Part shown: positions 20,601-32,882 of the stretch, in pieces | Position numbering within the stretch: the first letter of the stretch is position 1 | Layout of the letters: each line of letters opens with the position of its first letter | Origin: Acanthornis magna | Lineage: Eukaryota; Chordata; Aves; Passeriformes; Acanthizidae | Assembly: GCA_036785705.1 (NCBI GenBank) | Contig: JAWUZG010000084.1 | Location: 5,825,001-5,889,000, forward strand | Reading direction: 5' to 3' | Length of the DNA stretch: 64,000 bases | Position numbers and translations under genes: made by a program | Notes under the pieces: generated by a model | The model's input: the letters and a program-made list of their open reading frames with translations, nothing else | Database searches by the model: none | What the model was told of the DNA's origin: nothing

Positions 20601-22063
20601 TTGAGGTGACATTCCTCAAAGGGTTGTAGTGGAAGAGCCCTCTGAAGGCATCTCTGCTTGCTTGGTAGGTGATGAGGTAGGTCCTGCTCCTTCTCTTTAT
20701 GCCAGGTGAGCAGGGTTTGATGGCTGTACAAGGTAATAAATTGTGTTGGGCAGAACTTTTCAGGACTGTGTGATAAAATAAGAGGGCATGTGAGAGCTGA
20801 CTTTCACAAGGGGTGATTATAACTTGCACTTCCAGTGACATCACGTGTGATGTTGCATTCGCGCCTTGGATATATAATAGCGTTTTCTGAAAAGTTCTCA
20901 TTGACTTCAGTGACTCCAGTATTTCACATGTAAACTTTTTACCTGCAAGGGGTATTACACTGATCTACTCTGTTTGTATTGCTAGAGATGTACTAGCCAT
21001 TAGAATAACAAACAAAAATTGCTCATACTGGGATAATTTGCTTTTATTTTTATTCTGAGAAACATCTTGTGTGACTGTAGCTCTGCTGATATAAAAACAA
21101 GTCCTTTTGTGAACTAATCCCATCTGCTGAAAAGAGCCCTCCTGCCCAGGCAGGCTGTATTTCTCCCTGGTGGATTGGGTGCTGTGTTGCTATTGCTGTG
21201 TGAATTGCACTCTTCTGCAAGTGGCCTTTGAAAGGAGAAGATAATAGCAGGTCACACACAACATGATCACAGGTAGCCAAGAAATCAATCTTTCTGGCTC
21301 AGAATATGGACAGAACATTTTGCATCTGATGTGTAGGAATTTTCTGTATAGTAAGAGTCATTCAATCAAAATCAAAAGTTACAAAATGTAACTCTATATT
21401 TGAGCAAGAAAAAAAAAGAAAAAGAAAAAGGCAGTGAAATAGTGTTATTGCTGTCCTGACCCTCGAGGATACTTTCATACTATCATCAGGTTTCGTGCAT
21501 GAGAGCTACTGGCTTGCTTCCAGGAAAGTGATTCTATGCAACAAATACAAAGTTAGATTATAATTTCTGATATCAAGTAAGATTTTAATAAAAACCAACC
21601 TGGCATGCAAGGCTAAGTGGTATTTATTAAAACCAAAACCTGTCATTTCATGCTCTCTGTCATTCTTTTAAATAACTGTTTAACAGCAAATATTACTTCA
21701 TATTGTTTATTTGGACCTGCTTTGAGTCAAGGATTGGATTGCAGAGGTCCCCTTCCAACAAGTATTCTGTGATGCTTTTCTGTTTCCTCTTCCTTTTATA
21801 GTCCTGTTCCCAGCTGTTAGAGAGAGGTTTGATCCAGAGAGGAATATTAGCAGCTCTGCTTCATACAGTTCTAACTGGGTATTTGCATATTCCATTTTTA
21901 ATGCAACTTATGTGACTAATTTCCGTGGAACCCACTCCAGAAATAACATAGTTACACTTGGACTATTGTGTTTTAATTGGCAGGGGTTTTTTTCCTTATG
22001 AATCTATTATCATAACATAAATTGTCATGCTGTTTCTTGGAGTCATGATTATTTATCAAGTTT
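17632..22063. other. GALNT18 upstream intron, second part
   Basis: AT-rich intronic sequence with an A-rich simple stretch at 18811-18903. Its open frames are short and give no recognisable protein. I see no RNA gene, exon-like segment with splice sites or further transposon here. Confidence 0.65.
18811..18903. repeat. A-rich low-complexity tract
   Basis: A15 is followed by A-rich sequence broken by single C bases, then A25 (18873-18897) and a short AG stretch. It is simple-sequence DNA or a decayed retroposon tail. No body sequence that I recognise precedes it. Confidence 0.8.
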
Positions 22064-22068
22064 ACAGT
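22064..22068. repeat. Solo-LTR target duplication, left (ACAGT)
   Basis: ACAGT precedes the TG of the LTR at 22069 and is repeated exactly at 23457-23461 after the LTR's terminal CA. The 5-bp length fits ERVL-type integration. Confidence 0.85.
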
Positions 22069-23456
22069 TGTGGTGTTTTTGGCTTGGCCCAGTTTTTGCC
22101 AGTGAATAGGGTGGAGTACAAAGATGGCTCCTGCATGTCCTGAGTAAAGATTCTGGAAATTTCTCCACCATGTCCAGCAGAGCCAATCTCTGATGGCTCT
22201 GAAGATGATGGACATGCTGCTGGCCAAACCTGGGCCAATTAGAGATGTTAGTTATGCCTCTGTGAAAACATATTTAAGAAGAAATCAAAACAATGTGAGC
22301 ACGCACTTCTTTTTAGCCAGAGAAGGAGGAGGAGGAGGTAAAAATATGTGAGGGAGAACATGGAGGCACCAAGGTCAGTGGAGAAGGTGGGGGAGGAGAT
22401 GCTCCAGGCGCCGGAGCTGAAAACCCTCTGCCAGCCGTGGTGAAGACCATGGGGGAGCAGGTGGTCCCCCTGCAGCCCATGGAGTCCAAGGGGATGCAGA
22501 GAACCCCCCACAGCCCGTGGGGAGGTGCCCATGCCAGAGGAGCAGGTGGAAGCCTGCAGGAAGCTGTGATCCAGTGGGAGTCCCAGAGACTGAGAGTTGC
22601 AAAGGCCTTGCAGGAGAGAGAAAGGCCTTGCTCCCGGGATGGAAACAGCCTGGCCTTGGCTTGGAAATCTGCAGCCTGGAGAGAATCTCGGACAGCAGCA
22701 ATTGGGCAGGGCTGCTCGTGAGATTGGACCCACGCCAAAGAAGTTCGCAGAGGACTGTCTCTCGTGGGAGGGACTCCCATGGCTAAGTAGAGGATTCTTT
22801 TCCCCTGATGGACTGACCCTGACCAAAGGAAAAACCCCCATGCCCTGCCCCCACCCCGGAGCTGTTGGTTAGAAGGAAGGAGGGAGGGGCTGAGCTGAGA
22901 AATGGCCTTAATAGGGAGGGGGGTGTGTAGAGAAACAGCGTTTGTAGCAGAAGAATTGTGGCGTTGGACTGACTAAGAAAAGCCACATATCTTGCCCCAG
23001 CCCGGATCTGTTGGTTGAATGGAGGGAGGGGGCGAATAGAGAAACAGTGTCTGTAGTAGAAAAATTGTGATGGACTGACTTAAGAAAAAACCCCACACCC
23101 TGCCCTTGCCCAGGAGTTGTTAGTTAGTTAAAAAGGAGGGAGGGGATGAGCTGGGAAGCGGTGCCTTAATAGGGAAGGGAGGGTCAGTGAAAAAACGGTG
23201 TCTTGAGAGCTTATTTTTACCTCTGATTTATCCTCCGACTCTGTTAGATTAATAAATCACTTTTTTTGCAACTTTAAGTTTCCCGCCTGCTTTTGCCCTG
23301 AATCTCGTGCGTCCCCTTATCAGTGATCTTATCTCAACTCATAAGTCCAGTGTTTTGTGTTAGTTTTCCCTCTCCTCTGCATAGCTGCAGCAGGAGAGAG
23401 CATAGAGAGCAAACGTCGTAGGTGCCTGGCGTTTAGCCAGGGTCAAACCCACGACA
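22069..23456 (+). mobile_element. Solo LTR, avian ERVL-like
   Basis: This 1388-bp sequence starts TGTGGTGTTT and ends CCCACGACA, and is flanked by the 5-bp duplication ACAGT. It has GC-rich U3-like sequence, an AATAAA signal at 23251-23256 (which sets the + orientation) and the 'gcctggcgtttagccagggtc' style 3' end that I associate with bird ERVL LTRs. No internal retroviral genes are present, so it is a solo LTR left by recombination between the two LTRs of a provirus. The several open frames inside, up to 197 codons on the minus strand, are by-products of GC-rich sequence and are not called as genes. Confidence 0.85.
22807..23205. repeat. Three diverged tandem units inside solo LTR
   Basis: Three consecutive units of about 105-155 bp start at about 22807, 22963 and 23069. 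Each opens with 'tggactgac' and continues through a C-rich 'ccctgcc'-like part, a 'gttggtt'-like part and a GGAGGGAGGGG box. The middle unit lacks a 'ccttaataggga' part found in the other two. The array lies upstream of the poly(A) signal. Confidence 0.75.
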
Positions 23457-23461
23457 ACAGT
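23457..23461. repeat. Solo-LTR target duplication, right (ACAGT)
   Basis: Matches 22064-22068 exactly. Confidence 0.85.
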
Positions 23462-26400
23462 ATAGGGAGCAGCTTGCTGCATCTTATGGTTATGAAAGTA
23501 CAGATATTTCTAATATGCTCTTTAGACTGTATTTTTCTTGATTTATACAATCTGATCTGGCTCTGTTCAGGCATTTAGTTTCTTTTCTGGATAGTGATTT
23601 TTCTCTTCCACACACATCCAAGAAATAGATTAGAATTAGATGCTGTATATTGAAAAAAAAATGGTGCCACTTAGACTACTGGAAACAGCTGGGACTCGAA
23701 TGCATCTCTCAAGCACTTTTAACATTTAAAGGTCATTTCACAGATGAATCCAGGAACACCAAGGAATGAAATGATGAACTCATAATTTTGGCTGAGGTTG
23801 TTCCAGCAGTGTATTGTATCACTGTGTCAGCTCTAATGCATGCTCTGGGTGCTTTTGTGCCCCTTTCTAAAACTATTGTACTCAAATAAACATCAGAAGT
23901 GGTTCTTGCATCAGATATATGAATAGCTGATTTCAGCAATAGTGCTTATTCTTGCCCTTGTTGTTGTGATCACATTATTGTAGCCATCATCCATCTAATA
24001 ACAGTCCCTAAATGGGAAGCAGTCATGCACTGAAAGCCGGAGTGGGATAGTGCTCCTGCTGAGATTAGTTCAAGCATCCAGCAATCTGTACATCAAGTGG
24101 AACCATTAAGATTATATTAGCTATCTTTATATTAGCTATATTAGTATCTCCAAACACAGGGCTATATAATTAGCCCTGTGTTTAAAGATGCTTTGAAATG
24201 TAAACACCTTTCTAGGATTCTAGGTATTGCCCTGAAGAGATATATGGCAGCCTCTGTCCCTGTGGTGTCTGTGTGGCTGGTGGCAGCTGCTGGTGGCAGC
24301 TTTTGGCAGTGCTTGGACAGTCCCCATTCCATGTTCAGCTCTGTTTGCATGTTCCGTGTGTGCACACCTGACTGGTAATCTAAGAAAAGACATTTTGTGC
24401 TCTTTTGTTAGTCCTGCCTTGCCACTTAAAGAGCTGGAATATTCACCTGAGAGCAAATTTGTTTTCTTTACCTCTCCGATTATTAACACTTACGAGAGCT
24501 CTGCTCTGTACTCAGAGATAAGCATGTGAGTCTCCTGTTGTTGGTGGGATGGCAGGGCGGTGTTCAATTCTTTTGGTGCAATGCATTTCTGGTGACATTA
24601 GCAAGATCCCAAATATCAGCTGTCTCCTAATCCTGACACAAGGATGTGGAAGAGCTCTTGAATCTGCACAGAGATCTTGGGGATCCATGCAGGCCACAGC
24701 TCAGAATGCAGAATCACAGCCTTAGGGAAATTGTGTGTTCATAATGTGCAACCCTGGGATTTAGGAGATCCAGGTTCTATTCCTCCCCTTTTGCAACTTC
24801 TGGTGGAACCTTGCAGATTCATCTGGCATCTCAATTTATGTCTCTGTCTTGAAAAGTGTTGGGAGACTGCCGCTAGAATGTGGGCTCTGTGATACTTATG
24901 ATGGGATGCACCTTACAGGAATTGAGTGCTCTCTTCAAATAATAATAAATAATAGAAGGGAAATAAAAGGGAGTTACAGCCCTTATAATAAAGACATTAA
25001 CCCAAAAGATTAGTAGTAACAAAAAATAACAGCTGTAATATTTCTTTATTCTCTGTCCCCCTCCTCCACAACACGGTGTTCACCTGTCAGAGTTTCCAAA
25101 ATATGATTTTCATAGTTCTTTCCATACTTTTGGGCTTTATTAAGACACAGCCATATTTCTAGGTAGGACTTAATGGTCTGAAGAGTGGTATACCATTTTC
25201 ACAGGTAGGATTGGATCTATACATAATTCAGAAAATATCCAAAATGAACCCAAGTACTGAACATGTCTGCTAGATGACTCGAGGAAGAGTTGCTGGCACA
25301 GATTTCTTCTGCAAAGCTTGTTTTTTGTTGGAAGTTGTTTAATTTCTGTTTTGAAGTGGATTTGTTTGTTGCATGTTGACCTTTTGCTGTCAGATTGCTG
25401 GGACTTTACTAGAAGATTCAATGAAATGCCCACCTGAACTCCCTCCATGCACAGAGAAGATGTTTGTGGAGGAGCTGAGAATGGATCAAAGCAGCCCCTG
25501 TCCAACCCCTTGAAAACTTCCCATTCCTCCGTCCTACGTTCTCGTGGGCAGTTGAAAGAGTGTATGTGTGTAGGGGTTGAGAGGGGAAATGCATTTTTTT
25601 CCTGCCTTTATTGTGGGAGAAGGGTGCTGTTCATGTGCTAGAGTAAAGAAACCCTTGGCTTGTAGTCTAAGATGTGAGCTGGAATGGATTGTTGTAGGCA
25701 ATTTATCTTAATAGACCTGAGGAGGTCTGACAGCAGCTGGGACTTTGGCTTGCAGAATGCTAAGGTTGTGACTGTGAAAGTTCATTACACTCTCTATCTT
25801 TACATGTGGATAGCCTGAACTTCTGAAATTAGACTATGCATCTCTGTCAACACTACAAGTTAGGTATGGGAGTGGAGGAGAAGGACTGCACTGCTTTTTT
25901 TGTTTCTGAGGTCTGTCCAGATCAATTCATTGCATCACGTTGGTAATTTCCCCTGGGTGGTTTATCTATTACCTGATAACACGGGGTTATTAAATATGTG
26001 TGCACAGCAGGCCCTCCTTATCTGCGTGTGCATTGTTACCCTCTGTTGCAGACATTCTCTGTACACATGTGCATTACAAATGACATGCCTCTATCTGGTT
26101 ATAAATATTTTCCATTTGGAATTATCTGCTTCTGATACAGAGATGAGAGGTGATCACTTGAGCATGAAAGATAAGGGACCAGAGGTAAGAAAAATAAAAA
26201 TGATGAAGCACTGAGCTGCATACGAAATAAGTGACATAATCCACATATCCTATTAGATAAAGTGCAGCAAAACAGGTTCTCTTACCTGCCTAGCTGTTGC
26301 CATGTATCAAGTTATTAAATGAATTCAGGTTGGTTGCCCACTGAGGGGGAAGAGAGGAGGGGTTTTGCACCAAACAGGCTTCCTTTATTTACTAGAAAGT

Positions 26401-26527
26401 AAATTAGCTATGTTAGTACATGTAAAAATTGTTAAAGTTGGAAAAGCAGCTCTTCCTCTTCCTAAGATTTAGAGCCAAAAGCAATCAGGTAAAGAAGATG
26501 GAAAAATCTTGGTTTAAAATTAATTGG
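23462..26527. other. GALNT18 upstream intron, third part
   Basis: Intronic sequence with no recognisable gene. It contains the 12-13 bp inverted repeat at 24152-24183 (listed separately), preceded by two close copies of 'atattagctat'. Its open frames are short and featureless. Confidence 0.6.
24152..24183. repeat. Inverted repeat (hairpin)
   Basis: AAACACAGGGCT at 24152-24163 is the exact reverse complement of 24172-24183. One more inner A-T pair makes 13-bp arms around a 6-base loop. It could be a fold in the intron RNA or the scar of a palindromic mobile element. No function is evident. Confidence 0.8.
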
Positions 26528-26570
26528 CTTGTGCAAATTCTGTCTTTTTGCCGATTTACTAGTCTTTCAT
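26528..26570. repeat. 43-bp direct repeat, copy 1
   Basis: This 43-bp sequence beginning CTTGTGCAAA and ending CTTTCAT recurs at 27178-27220 with two substitutions. The two copies bracket a 607-bp GC-rich insert. Confidence 0.9.
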
Positions 26571-27177
26571 TGTCCTGGAGTGACAGCATGAAACCACTTT
26601 ATTCCTTGACTGTTTGCTTAATGCCCAGGGGGACTGCACCTTCAAGACGAGCCCGGGGGTGTGGCCAGAGCGAACGTCCGTTGGGACCGGCCCGTGCGGA
26701 GCCGGTAATAACGGTAATACCGGCCGGGCGCAACGGCCCGAGGGAGCCTGAGGAGAAGATTCTGCAGCGCTGCTCTTCTGCCCTGCTCTCCCCCGAGTGT
26801 TCGGAAAAAAGGGTTCTGTTGGCTTTTTCTCCCCCCGGTCTCGCTATCCCACTCCCCTCCTCTCCAGCCCCTGGGAACCTGTGGAGTGGCCCCGGTGGGC
26901 CCTGGTGCCATCTCGGTGAAACCCGCATCCCCTAGCAAGCACCCTTTTCCTTCTCCCCTCTTTGTTTTTTTTCTTTCCTGGTTGTTCTTTGTGTTAACCG
27001 CTGGTTTGGTTTGTTGTGTTAATAAATAGTTCAGGGTTTTGGGGGTTTTTTTGTCATTTTCACTTGCTGCTGTTGATTTGTTTCTTTGCAGAGGGAAGAG
27101 GGGATACTCTTTCTTCCTCTTGGGAGGAGATGCCCTATCCCGGAGTGCCTCCTCCTGAAAACCTTTGTCTCTAAAAC
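26571..27177 (+). mobile_element. LTR-like GC-rich insert between 43-bp direct repeats
   Basis: This 607-bp segment begins TGTCCTGGAG, has a GC-rich first half, a T-rich stretch with AATAAA at 27021-27026, and ends after 'ttgtctctaaaac'. Composition and layout look like an avian ERV LTR in + orientation. The 3' end lacks the expected terminal CA, and the flanking repeats (43 bp) are far longer than an ERV target duplication. It may be a truncated or rearranged LTR. Open frames here, such as 26429-26935, carry no known domain. Confidence 0.5.
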
Positions 27178-27220
27178 CTTGTGCAAATCCTGTCTTTTTG
27201 CCGATTTACTGGTCTTTCAT
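27178..27220. repeat. 43-bp direct repeat, copy 2
   Basis: Second copy of 26528-26570, differing at two positions (T/C at the 12th base and A/G at the 34th). Confidence 0.9.
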
Positions 27221-30200
27221 GCAGAAGCAAGATGTGCCTGACAAGACAGATGTTCCCAGTGTGGCAGCAGCCCTCGTGGTGAAATGGCTCCTTGAGCTGT
27301 GCCAGGTGGCTGTTCTGCCTCCCTGCAGGGCAGTGCATCCCATTCTGACCTGCTGCACAGGGAATTCAGGAAGGCTCTGGGATCCTTGCCAGAAGCAAGC
27401 TGACCAGTGGTCTCTTGGCTCCAAATCCAGGCGTTAGCTCCTGCTGTATTCTTGCAGGTGCTGTAATGATTTGCCTTTAAAAGTGTCCTTTATGACCCAA
27501 GAAAATATCCAACACTTTTCTTTACCTGGGGACCAAGAGTGTGGCTTCCAGGCAGCTCAGTGAACACACAGAGAGAATATAATGAATTGGCAGGATTTTA
27601 CTTCTTTCATATAATGTGTCAATCCACAGTTTCTGGCGCAAGGAGGCCAATTGTTAAATTAAACCCCATTCTGTATTGAAAAGTAATTCTTTCCCTTCAC
27701 AGTAAAAGAAGCCATGTTTGTGCCAAGTGCCAAGGTAAAGAGGAACATGGTAATTCCTGGGCCCTTGATATGGGAGTAAATATTTCCGTAAAGGTAAAAG
27801 CACAAGGTTTGCAGAGATGGCAGGGACGTGCAACATGCATTGCTGGGCCAAAGTCAGCAGGGACCCTTAGGCTTTAGAAAATGCAGAGTGTTATTAGTGT
27901 TATTTTATATATGTATTTGTTATTTTAGCTCTGTTGGCAAACTTACAACCAAGAAAAAGGTCAATAAAATGCATCTGGCTGAGCCAGGCATAGTGTGGGG
28001 CTTCATAAATGTAGTTGTTCTGAGAGACGCAAGCTCATTTAAGCACTCTGAGTGGAAGTATGTTAAGGCATGAAAGTTACTGAAAGTGAGCCTTAATTGG
28101 CTGTTCTTTAAGCTCCTTCTCCTGACTGTGAGGCAGTAATTTGTTATTTATGACAATGCTGTTTGTATCAATTACTTTGACATTTGAAGTCTGGGGACAG
28201 ACCCACAGCTGCTGTGGGACAGTGATGTAAGGGGCTAAGGCACCTGACATCACTGAGCACTGAGCCTGGTCACTTCTCAATTTAGGGATGACAGAGGCTT
28301 ACAAAAGTTAGGCCACTTCATGCAACTGGATGAAGGGCATGATCTGTAGATGGCTTTCCTTTTGAGGAAGTGGGATGGCTGATGCCTTCTGACTCCTCAC
28401 ACTCCTTGCTCCATCCTGTCCAGCTTCTGCCACTTCCTAAGAAGGCAAAGTTGTGTGAATTTTTTAGCACTGCTTTGTCATACTGAGTAGGGGAACTTGA
28501 CAACAAAATCTTTGTCAATTTGTTAAAAACAAACAACCTCTTAGAAGTGTTTGAACTTAATTATGTTAATATTAAACATAATTATGACACGCTAATTATG
28601 TTTTCTACATTTGTGAGAAGAGTTGTTCTATGCTCTCTAGACATCTGCACCATATAGAGACAGGTGGTAGAGTGCAACATTTCCTAGTGCCATTTTCCCA
28701 TTCCATATATGGCTGCTCTTTCACTCCAATTTCAGATCCTCATTCAGCTTAGTCAAATTGAGTCCTTATTTGAGAGATTCTGTGCTGAAAGGCAAATGCA
28801 TCTATCTTTATAAGCCTGTTTGTTTCCATAATTAGACCCTGAATCAACAGTGTATTGAAGATGACACATTTGCTTATTCCCTGTCTTCTCCCTATGTTGG
28901 CATAAAGCAATGAAGCACAATAATTAATGAAAAGGACTGTTTATTATTCAGGCAACATATCTTGAAGTGGAAAAAAAAAGAACATGGGTTAAAATGATAT
29001 TGCTGATGACCATCAGTGCCATAGCAAAGTGTATGAATAGTTCTGGGGCGGGAGTCCCACCATTCAGGCCGGTTGGGCTGGGCGCTCTCAAACTGTCAAA
29101 TACAATTGATCTCAGGTTTCTCATGTAAGACTCAAGAAGACATGGGATGCATGAGGGAAAAACTGACTCAACTATTTTGCTAGGGCATCTTTAAAGTTCT
29201 TTCCAAAACTGTGACCTTTTTAAGCTTCATTTACATGTCTTCTCTGTTCTATGGCTGAGTGAAAATGATACATTTTTTTTCACAGCCTTATCTTCTCTTC
29301 TGGGAGAATCTGCCCAGTAGGTTTTGTAAGACAAAGGGTGAACATAATGCTCTGCTCAGCGCTCTGCCTTTGCAAAGTAAAGCTGTTCTGTTTTAAATAA
29401 CAAAGGTTAGAAAGTGCCTGGCTGCAAAATACTGCTCCGTCTCCTGTGGACATGATACAGGGTAAGGCACTGCTTGTAGGTCAGTGTTGAAGATTAGGTA
29501 AAAAGCAGCAGTTTCCTCCACCTCCTGAGGTGATCCTGAAGTCCTGGGGATGGTTGCTCCATACTGACTGACCACGGGTCAGCGTCCAGGGTTCCCCTGA
29601 GACACTCTAAAGCCATTCACTTCATTTGCAAAGAGCTGCAGTGTAACCAGAAAATCAGAAGTGTGCAGTGCCTAGTAAATGTCACAGCTCTAATGTGCAG
29701 CTGAAGGCATGCTGGTGGCGAGCCAAGGTTTGGGTTCTGTTCCATTTCCATGTTTCCATACTACACCTAGCTATGAAATAGATTTTGTGTTTACTCAAGC
29801 TTCTGAAGTCAGTCCACATTAGGAAAAGTGTAAGACGGGAGTAAGAATAGCCCACTTACTGAAATGAAGTGATTGATAGAACAATGAATCTATCAAGGCT
29901 ACTGATTTCTGAGTCCTTGATTAGAGCCTGCTTTCCTTTCACACGTTTTATCCTCAGTGGTGATTCTACATTGTTGTGGCAAATAAAGCCTCCTGGCATT
30001 GCAAAGCTGTGAGCAGCCACTTACACGAAGAACAAAGCTTTGATCTTCGTGTTTTGATATTCACCCTCTGCAGTGTTGCATTTTGGGAATAGGGAATGGG
30101 TTTGTACTATTTTTAGGTGCATAGAATTACAGTAACATAAATGTCTTCTTTTCAATTTAATGTGCTGTTAGCTAGTGGTTGGTTTGATAGTTCTGAGCTT

Positions 30201-31836
30201 GCTACAAATCTCTTTGTGTTAGGGGATGAGCAATAAGAACATGTGGTTTGGCACAAACATGACAGAAATTAATGTGGGTTTTTGGTTTTTTTTACTTTGT
30301 AAAGGAAAAAAAGTGTATTGATCAATAAGCAGCAAGTCTAATACAAAATAGAACAGTATTCTATGTTATGTGTGTAAGTGGCTCATATTGTTTATTCCAG
30401 GTGATGAAGTTAGAGACAAACAAATTGAATGGATATTGGCAAAGTAATGTTGAAAATTCTGGGAATATATCCAATCAATTCCTAAAATATTGCAGCAGTT
30501 TAAATGCTGTGATGGATGAACATGATAAGCAGACTATTTCTTTTTAATTCTTGTTTTAAAAAAAAAATGTGCAAGTGTCAGCACTTTCCTGTGGTATTCT
30601 CTCACTTCATGTAGAGTTCATTGACACAAAGGTGTGTGATATGAACAGACCTGCAGCACTTGAGGAACCACCGCACAGGCATCACACCTGGTGTTTATCC
30701 AAGAGCCTTTACAAACAGGGATGAATTTAAGGAATCTTTGTACTTGACCACCTCTGTTCTGCTTTGTCAGCTCAGGAGAGGGCACACCCACCTCCTTTCC
30801 AGGCATGAACGTTTTATGTGGCTCATAAAGTGTGCTTGCTTAATTTTCTGTGGCATTAACCTTTCTAGTGTGCCTAGAGCAGTTCCTGTCAGTGGAAAGC
30901 TGATGGTTCAAGAAGCTACCTGGGCTTGATGCAGGACACCCAAAAATCACAAGAGAATGTGCCTAAGAGCATTGTCCAGACACTTCTTGAATTCAGACTT
31001 GGTGCTGTGACCACTTCCCTGGGGATCTTGTTTCCCCAGAGAAGTGCCTTGCACAGACATTCTTGGATTTGTGGAGAGATTCAGAATAAAGGGAACTTAA
31101 TATTCCAAAGGGAATTCTGAGTGATATCATAATGTAAATAGAACATAGGAATGCTAATAAAGAACAGTAGTGAACAGTGCTTTCAGTTAATAATAATAGT
31201 GAACACAATATCTCAACTCTGTATATTGTGTTTTCTCATGCAGTGGTCTTTAAACCAGAGATATAATAGCTGTCGATCTAAGAGTTATTATATTTTAATT
31301 AGGAATGATTCTTCTCTAGAACTTTTCCTGGCTGTTGTTCTACTAAGAGCAAAAGTCACGAAACTTTTTAGTCGAGACAGTTGAAGTTGTTGAAGTTGAG
31401 AAAGAAAAATGGAAAGAGGAAAATAATTGATTTTATGCTTACTTCTCTTTATTTTTGTATGTTGAAATGTTGGTAAAGAAGGTTCATGGACAATACTTGG
31501 GCATAGTTTTTTTTCTGGAAACATAGGACAGTTGTCTTGTTTGTAGTCACAATAACATAAGATGTTCTTATGTAGCTGTGGTGCTTTATTTTGTGACACG
31601 TTAAACAGTACCAAGGTTATGATGTCATTCATGTAGGCTGAATAGTTACATCTGAAATTTTTTTATTACCATATAATTCGTGGTCCTTCTCCTTTTTGTT
31701 CACCTCCTTTTAGACTGACTATTTGAGAATTCTTAGCAGCTGTGTGAAGACAGCTCCTGTTTTGCTGAAAGAACGGATTTTTACATCTTGTTGAGCTGAC
31801 ACTTCGTGTTAACACCTAATTCTTTCCCTTCTACAG
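27221..31836. other. GALNT18 upstream intron, last part
   Basis: Intronic sequence leading to the first recognised exon. It holds one CR1 fragment (30938-31050) and ends in a pyrimidine-rich tract (ttctttcccttctacag) that serves as the acceptor. No other gene, RNA or transposon is recognised. Confidence 0.65.
30938..31050 (-). mobile_element. CR1 LINE fragment
   Basis: The stretch is the reverse complement of part of the CR1 copy at 42774-43559. The shared run includes 'gagcattgtccagacacttcttgaattcag' here against the matching region near 43380-43470, and 'ctgtgaccacttccctgggg'. It is a diverged internal fragment with approximate ends. Confidence 0.7.
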
Positions 31837-32020
31837 AGGAGCTCAAGGAGAAGCTCCAGAAGTATGTTGATGAAGTGAATGCCCACAAGCCTGGTTTCAT
31901 CAAGGTGGTGAGGCACAGCAAGCAGGAGGGGCTGATCCGATCTCGGGTTAGTGGGTGGAGAGCAGCCACAGCACCAGTCGTCGCTCTCTTTGATGCCCAT
32001 GTGGAATTCAATGTGGGATG
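31837..32020 (+). CDS. GALNT18: GALNT18 exon A (GT-A catalytic domain, DxH metal site)
   Basis: This is an exon of a UDP-GalNAc:polypeptide N-acetylgalactosaminyltransferase, a Golgi type II membrane enzyme family that starts mucin-type O-glycosylation on Ser/Thr. The acceptor is ttctacag (AG at 31835-31836) and the donor is gtacgt at 32021. The exon is 184 bp, enters with two bases of a Glu codon and leaves with two bases of a Trp codon. It encodes about 61 residues, including the GLIRSR-to-APVVALFDAH block. The metal-binding D-A-H of the GT-A fold is at 31992-32000. The residue pattern fits GALNT18 better than its relatives GALNT9 and GALNT17, by recognition only. The Y-subfamily to which these belong has weak or unproven transferase activity. 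The preceding exon is outside the window. Confidence 0.9.
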
Positions 32021-32882
32021 GTACGTGCCTCCTTGAATTTTTCTGACCCAGGGGCCTTTTCCAAATGCTGGTGTTAAGTTACTGACTGGCATTTCTCTTG
32101 CAGATAGAGGGTGAGTTAGCATTCTGAGCTTTTTAAAGGAGATTCAAACATAATCATAGACATAGGCATGAAAAATGTGTTTGTGCTGTGTAACATGGTC
32201 TAGATCCATTTTTATGGTTTCAGTCATCGGCTGACCTAATTACAGTGTATTTAAATCATATTGGAAAACTGCAGGTTAAAAACCTCCTCCAGCAGTGTAG
32301 CCCTTTTCCCTTGAAGGCAAATATGTCTTCTTTTCATTAAAAATATTGTGTTTCTTGTATGTAAACAAGGAGGTGTTATTTTGGCCACTCTGCAAAAGTA
32401 AACATAACTAAAATAATCTATTTTAACTTGTTCAGTCTGGATTTAAAATCTCTGTTGCTTCTTAAGTAAAAATGAGGGTAAAAAGGCAGGAACTTCTGTC
32501 CCTAGGATAGATCTATTATTAACTCTGATCTTGATGTCCTTGATAATGTTGAGAGCCTGAAGTTATCGTTACTTGGTAGCAAGGGTATGAATGCTCTAAG
32601 ATATGCAGATACTAATTTCTTCCATCCACCAGCTAAAATCAAGGTTAACAATAGGGCATCTTAGAGAAAATATTGCACTGTGTTATTTTGGGGAAAAATC
32701 CTGCACTGTCAAAACTCTCCATCCCAAAGCACAGGGGGCTCTGAATGGGTAACAGCTTTAGACTTTGCTCCTTCTGAAAAATACAGCATATACTACTGTT
32801 TATTTAGTGAGCGGACTAAACAACCTTTAAAAGGCCCCTTTCAACCCAAACGGTGATGTTAACACTTTTTTTTTTTTTTTAG
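32021..32882 (+). other. GALNT18 intron A-B
   Basis: This 862-bp intron runs from donor gtacgt to an acceptor made of 15 consecutive T then AG. I see nothing else in it. Confidence 0.85.

Noticed and set aside
22248..22841. A 197-codon minus-strand frame and overlapping frames
   Set aside because: They fall entirely inside the solo LTR with defined ends and target duplication. Low-complexity Pro/Ser-rich translation and no homology that I recognise.
26429..26938. A 168-codon + frame and two overlapping minus frames
   Set aside because: They span the junction between intron sequence, a 43-bp repeat and a GC-rich LTR-like insert. No domain is seen, and overlapping frames on both strands are typical of GC-rich non-coding DNA.
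28559..28605. AT-rich imperfect palindrome (taattatgtt...aacataatta)
   Set aside because: Low-complexity AT sequence yields such symmetry by chance. No flanking duplication or further structure was seen.
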